From positions 1 through 6,082 of the forward strand of contig JACDBP010000019.1 in assembly GCA_013694835.1 (NCBI GenBank): a stretch of DNA of 6,082 nucleotides, read 5' to 3'. Position 1 is the first letter of the stretch. Each line of letters starts with the position of its first letter. The stretch comes from Chloroflexota bacterium. Its GTDB lineage: Bacteria; Chloroflexota; Limnocylindria; Limnocylindrales; CSP1-4. The notes below the pieces were generated by a model. It searched no databases and had not been told where the DNA came from. It was given only the letters and a program-made list of their open reading frames with translations. Positions 5,435 through 6,082 of this stretch are shown in pieces. The position numbers were made by a program, and so were the translations under genes.

Positions 5435-6082
5435 ATGATCGATCGCCACCTGCCGGCGCGCAACCCACGGATCCTTGCCCGGATCCTGCTGGCTGGTGCG
5501 CTCGCCGCCGGTGCCTTTCCGGCCGTGACCCTGGCCGGCGATGGTCATGCCGATGCCGCGGACACAGGTGCCGCACCGGGTGCGCCCCGTGGGGCCGCGC
5601 CGACCCTCACGTCGACGGTCGTCAGGTCCGGTCTCGTCAACCCGTGGGATGTGGCATTCGACGCCCAAGGCCGCATGTTCGTGACCGAGCGACCCGGCCG
5701 GATCCGCCTCTATTCGAGCGGCAACGTCGGGAACACACTGCTGATGACCTTCACCGTGCCGAACGTTTGGCAGGTGGGCGAATCGGGGCTCATGGGCATC
5801 GCGCTCGACCGGGACTTCACGGTGAACCAGACGCTCTACGTCTGCCGCAGCCGGCAGCGCGACACCGATGAGATCAACCAGGTCCTCGCCTACCGCTTCA
5901 CAGGGTCGACCCTAGCGTTCTCGCATTGGGTCATCCAGGACGGCATGAACGCGTCCACTATCCACAACGGATGCGCCGTGGAGCACGGCCCGGACGGCAA
6001 GCTCTGGGTCACCATGGGCGACGCCGCGGACGCCGGCAGTGCCCAGGATCCCGACGCCTTGAACGGCAAGGTGCTGCGTGTC
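5435..6082 (+). CDS. Exported glucose/sorbosone dehydrogenase-family protein, C-terminus cut
   Basis: The first 216 residues of a beta-propeller protein of the PQQ-dependent sugar dehydrogenase type (GSDH family), which oxidise aldose sugars outside the cytoplasm. The ATG has AGGGAGGT ending 5 bases upstream. Residues 1-30 form a Sec-type signal (Arg-rich start, hydrophobic LLAGALAAGAFPA), followed by an Ala/Gly-rich spacer to about 56. Propeller landmarks follow: GLVNPWDVAFDAQGRMFVTE (66-85), PGRIRL, ESGLMGIALDRDF (116-128), then IHNGC (176-180), GPDGKLWVTMGD (185-196) and AQDPDALNGKVLRV. H177 aligns by motif with the catalytic His of soluble glucose dehydrogenase. The residue after HNG is Cys180, where many relatives have Gly. 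The remaining PQQ and calcium ligands lie beyond the edge, so activity and substrate cannot be judged; many family members have unknown substrates. No stop occurs before the edge. Confidence 0.9.
   Translation, partial: MIDRHLPARNPRILARILLAGALAAGAFPAVTLAGDGHADAADTGAAPGAPRGAAPTLTSTVVRSGLVNPWDVAFDAQGRMFVTERPGRIRLYSSGNVGNTLLMTFTVPNVWQVGESGLMGIALDRDFTVNQTLYVCRSRQRDTDEINQVLAYRFTGSTLAFSHWVIQDGMNASTIHNGCAVEHGPDGKLWVTMGDAADAGSAQDPDALNGKVLRV

Overview
The window is a GC-rich bacterial chromosome segment (estimated in the mid-60s percent by eye) made of housekeeping genes plus one accessory lipoprotein gene. Several features together argue for a GC-rich Chloroflexota-like or related terrabacterial lineage rather than an actinobacterium. 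These are a short bS21 gene (most Actinobacteria lack rpsU), a 7TM-HD c-di-AMP phosphodiesterase of the PgpH/YqfF family, and the gene order rpsU-yqeY-pgpH-ybeY. That order is a shortened form of the Bacillus subtilis rpsU-yqeY-...-phoH-yqfF-ybeY neighbourhood. The taxonomic call is inference from gene content, not from a marker tree.

Layout, left to right. Positions 1-708 (minus) hold peptidyl-tRNA hydrolase, with its C-terminus cut by the window edge and a Pro/Gly-rich tail beyond the normal domain. Positions 709-939 are a divergent intergenic region with a 12-bp near-perfect dyad just before the next start. Positions 940-1665 (plus) encode a secreted lipoprotein of unknown function with a Ser/Pro/Thr-rich linker. 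Its 3' end overlaps the 3' end of ybeY by 95 bp, tail to tail. Positions 1571-5173 (minus) form an apparent operon, read rpsU, yqeY, pgpH, ybeY. A good sigma-70-type promoter (5295-5323) drives it through a roughly 110-nt leader. Positions 5216-5434 are a divergent intergenic region. From 5435 to the right edge (plus) lies the first 216 codons of an exported glucose/sorbosone dehydrogenase-family beta-propeller protein.

How the genes fit together. bS21 is a small-subunit protein that sits near the anti-Shine-Dalgarno region, YbeY is the endoribonuclease of 16S maturation and ribosome quality control, and Pth recycles peptidyl-tRNA from stalled translation. PgpH hydrolyses c-di-AMP at the membrane. 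YqeY is a small helical protein with a tRNA-amidotransferase-like domain. Most of the window is therefore a translation and ribosome-quality module linked to second-messenger turnover. The lipoprotein and the sugar dehydrogenase-like protein are separate envelope functions on the opposite strand.

No new multi-gene system is evident: no CRISPR array, mobile element, tRNA or rRNA was seen. The most interesting points are regulatory or architectural: the rpsU leader with an 11-nt perfect anti-SD match and a TTG start, the hairpin after rpsU, the dyad before the lipoprotein gene, and the ybeY/lipoprotein antisense overlap that accounts for the whole YbeY C-terminal extension.
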